From NCBI RefSeq assembly GCF_001625305.1, contig NW_017802569.1, positions 62,001 to 126,000 of the forward strand: a stretch of DNA of 64,000 nt. The letters are read 5' to 3'. Positions 62,075 through 64,000 of this stretch are shown here, in pieces. Each line of letters opens with the position of its first letter. Within the stretch, counting starts at the first letter, position 1. Source of the DNA: Branchiostoma belcheri. Taxonomy: Eukaryota > Chordata > Leptocardii > Amphioxiformes > Branchiostomatidae. The translations under genes and the position numbers were made by a program. The notes beneath the pieces were generated by a model. It had not been told where the DNA came from. It worked only from the letters and a program-made list of their open reading frames with translations, and searched no databases.

Positions 62075-64000
62075 GTACGTTTTTTTTCTAAGCAGTATTT
62101 TTTCCCTTATATCATGCACGATATTCAAGGTAAACAAATATGCAAAATAAATTAAACTTATTGCTCGCATACTGTTGGTAAATTTTCTTTTTGTGCCGTA
62201 TGTGGAAGTTCCAACTGTAGTCTTCGTGACATGATACCCCGGTATGACGAGTGAGAGGGCCGGGAGTCACTGGCGGCGTCCTTTGAAGCTAATGCCGACA
62301 ATTTTTTTTGTTGTGTGTGTGTTCTTTTTTTTTTAAATATAAAGATAATTTATTGTGGGTTTACATATTTTTTTGCAGGATCCCTCCGCTAAGCCACCTG
62401 GAAAAGAAATCGTATACAAGTTTCAAAACAGCTGGAAATCAGGGAGGCCTTGGCTGAGATATGACATTGTAAAGAAAAAAATGTTCTGTGACATTTGTAT
62501 CCAGTATGACACTGTAAGCAAGAGAAATGTGTTTAAGGAGGGGTGCACAGAACTGCGTTTTCACTATGTCACCCGGCATGAAGCTCTACCCAGCCACACA
62601 AAGGCAGAAGAGAAAAAGAACGCGGCCACACTTCCTGTCAATGAACGCCCTATGGACAGAGCTATACAGAGGATGGAGCAGAAGGACATGGACAAAATGC
62701 AGGTTCTGTTTCGCACGGTATTCTACCTTGCAAAGAGAGGGCGTCCGTTTAATGATTTGAAGAGCATTATGGAACTTCAGAAACTAAATGGAACTGCACA
62801 TGTTGGTGACACATATGCAAATGACAAGCAGGCCAAGACTTTCACTCACTTCATTTATGAAGATATGCGGCGAAAGTTGGTAGAAAAAGTCAGAAATTCA
62901 GAATGGCTTTCAATACTGACTGATGGGAGCACTGACAGAGGCCGTATTGAGGAGGAAGTTGTGCTTGTTAGATACCTGCTTGACAATGCTGAACCCGTGA
63001 CAACATTTGTAGCATTGAAGTCTCTCCATCGAGGGGATGCAGCAAATATCACCGAGGCCATCAAAAAGTGCTAGAGCGTGACCTAGACCTGCAAGAAGAA
63101 ACATGGACAAAGAAGCTACCTGCAGTTTGCATGGATGGAGCAGCAGTAAACTTCGGCTGCAGAGTAGGTGTCGTCACAAGGTTGCAGGAGAAGGTCCCAT
63201 CTTTGATTCCAATCCACTGTTGTGCACACCGACTTGAATTGGTAGTGAAGGATATCCTAAAGAGGGTGCCATTCTTTCAAGTCGTAGAGGATCTGCTGAT
63301 GTCTCTTTACAGGTTCTACCACTGGAGTCCACTGAACTGGGATGAGTTAAAGCGCATGGGCGAGGCATTCAACATCGTCATCCTCAAGCCGCCCAAAGCC
63401 AGCGGGACACGGTGGCTGCCTCATCACGAGAGGGCAGTAGTAGCAGTTACTAGGGACTTTCCTGCCTTAGTACAGCATTTGGGCGAAGTTGCTACACAAG
63501 CAACTGGAGAAAGGAAGCTAAAGGCTGCGGGACTCTACAAGGTCATAAGAACCTTGAAGTTTGCTTCCTTCTTAAACTTTCTAAGAGTCTTCATTCCATC
63601 AATGTCAGGTCTGTCGCATCTGTTTCAAGTGAATGACTCAACTGTGGAAATGGTGGCTACAAAGGTACAGGCCTTGGTAACACATTTCATCAAACTACAA
63701 ACAGATGAGCAAAAGTTGTCATCAATTCTACACAAGGACCTCGTCATCAATGACGAGGAGGGTGTAGAGCAAGCAACATGGTTTGAAACACCACTTGTGG
63801 TGAAGAGCACCCTGAGGCATTCACCTTCCACCAGTGCTGGAGTCATGGAAGAAAGCATGAAAAATGCACAAGAAGTTTTAGGCCAGACAATTGGAAAACT
63901 GGGAGAGCGGTTTGATAGCTATATAGCCAACCCAGTTCTGAAAGCGGCCAACTGTTTTGACATGGGCAACTGGCCATCGGAAGATGATGATGATGACGAC
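61856..64000 (+). CDS. hAT-transposase-derived protein (ZNF862/KIAA1586-like), two exons, runs off the window
   Basis: A domesticated or still mobile hAT-type protein. Exon 1 (61,856-62,074) starts MKKGTIFNFFSR, a start typical of this class, followed by an Ala/Gly/Pro/Asp-rich stretch ending KKQKLT. A clean GT-AG intron (62,075-62,378) keeps phase 0. Exon 2 holds a TTF-type zinc finger (RPWLRYDIVKKKMFCDIC then FHYVTRHE), an RNase H-like start (SILTDGSTDRGRIEEEVV), and after a frame change AVCMDGAAVNFG and HCCAHRLELVVKD, all hAT landmarks. The C-terminal dimerisation region is beyond the window. The frame breaks near 63,065. Confidence 0.8.
62379..63074 (+). CDS. hAT-like gene exon 2, zinc finger and first RNase H-like part
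   Basis: Acceptor ttttgcag. Begins DPSAKPPGKEIVYKF. Contains CDIC and HYVTRH as probable zinc ligands and the first catalytic-type Asp in LTDGSTD. Ends at an in-frame TAG (63,072-63,074), immediately after a run of five A. Confidence 0.78.
   Translation, partial: DPSAKPPGKEIVYKFQNSWKSGRPWLRYDIVKKKMFCDICIQYDTVSKRNVFKEGCTELRFHYVTRHEALPSHTKAEEKKNAATLPVNERPMDRAIQRMEQKDMDKMQVLFRTVFYLAKRGRPFNDLKSIMELQKLNGTAHVGDTYANDKQAKTFTHFIYEDMRRKLVEKVRNSEWLSILTDGSTDRGRIEEEVVLVRYLLDNAEPVTTFVALKSLHRGDAANITEAIKKC
63065..64000 (+). CDS. hAT-like gene exon 2 continued in the -1 frame
   Basis: An open frame of over 300 codons to the window end, beginning VLERDLDLQEETWTKK. It carries the second hAT block (CMDGAAVNFG) and HCCAHRLELVV, so it is the direct continuation of the previous frame. 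One missing A in the A-run, or a sequencing error, would explain the break. Ends in an Asp-rich stretch at the window edge. Confidence 0.78.

Noticed and set aside
63060..63072. Programmed -1 frameshift at C AAA AAG
   Set aside because: The heptamer is not a full slippery site and no downstream pseudoknot was identified; a one-base loss or error is simpler. Kept only as an option in the finding.
1..64000. CRISPR arrays, operons or prokaryotic signals
   Set aside because: Introns, SINE/LINE/MITE content and GT-AG splicing show an animal genome; none of the direct repeats has CRISPR-like spacing.

Overview
This window is intron-rich, repeat-dense animal DNA. I read it as amphioxus (Branchiostoma), from a homologue of vertebrate PARP8/PARP6, the abundance of TGTACATGTACA-type words, very many small DNA transposons, and two divergent haplotypes side by side. 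The species call is inference.

The main gene lies on the minus strand from about 61,027 down to 8,626. It encodes a PARP6/PARP8-type mono-ADP-ribosyltransferase. I could assign 25 successive coding exons. All have usable splice sites and compatible phases, giving 2,369 nt: two leading bases of a split codon, then 788 codons and a stop. The exon with the start codon was not found and probably lies beyond 64,000.

Exons 7-17 occur twice (53,941-40,815 and 40,475-29,500), as do exons 19-25 (28,673-21,578 and 17,457-8,626). Exons 1-6 and 18 occur once. The three 20-base N gaps cut the window into pieces: C (40,787-64,000), B (17,876-40,766), A (7,014-17,855) and a left end. C overlaps B, and B overlaps A, as expected if two haplotypes were laid end to end instead of collapsed. 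Every exonic difference I checked is synonymous, while introns differ by many whole-element insertions. One reading of the gene is C (exons 1-17) followed by B (exons 18-25).

The protein runs from a PARP8-like N-terminal region through a conserved region that I suspect is E2/RWD-like, a UBA-like domain (exon 11), a Pro/Ala/Gly-rich linker, a Cys cluster and the C-terminal PARP fold with His and Tyr of the catalytic triad.

At the right edge, on the plus strand, a two-exon hAT-transposase-derived gene (TTF-type zinc finger, RNase H-like region) starts at 61,856 and runs off the window, with one apparent frameshift near 63,065. If PARP8 exon 1 lies beyond 64,000, this gene is nested antisense in its first intron. 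The left 8 kb has no recognisable host gene: it holds a non-LTR reverse transcriptase remnant, another LINE tail, fold-back elements and microsatellites.

The most unusual content is in the introns. A 792-bp element with 94-bp perfect inverted repeats and an 8-bp target duplication carries a RecQ-helicase fragment. A 1.39-kb element has an intact empty site on the other haplotype. Several small transposon families have duplications of 3, 4, 8 or 9 bp, often with empty sites visible. Many fold-back elements share a hammerhead-like core (CTGANGA, a variable hairpin, GAAA).
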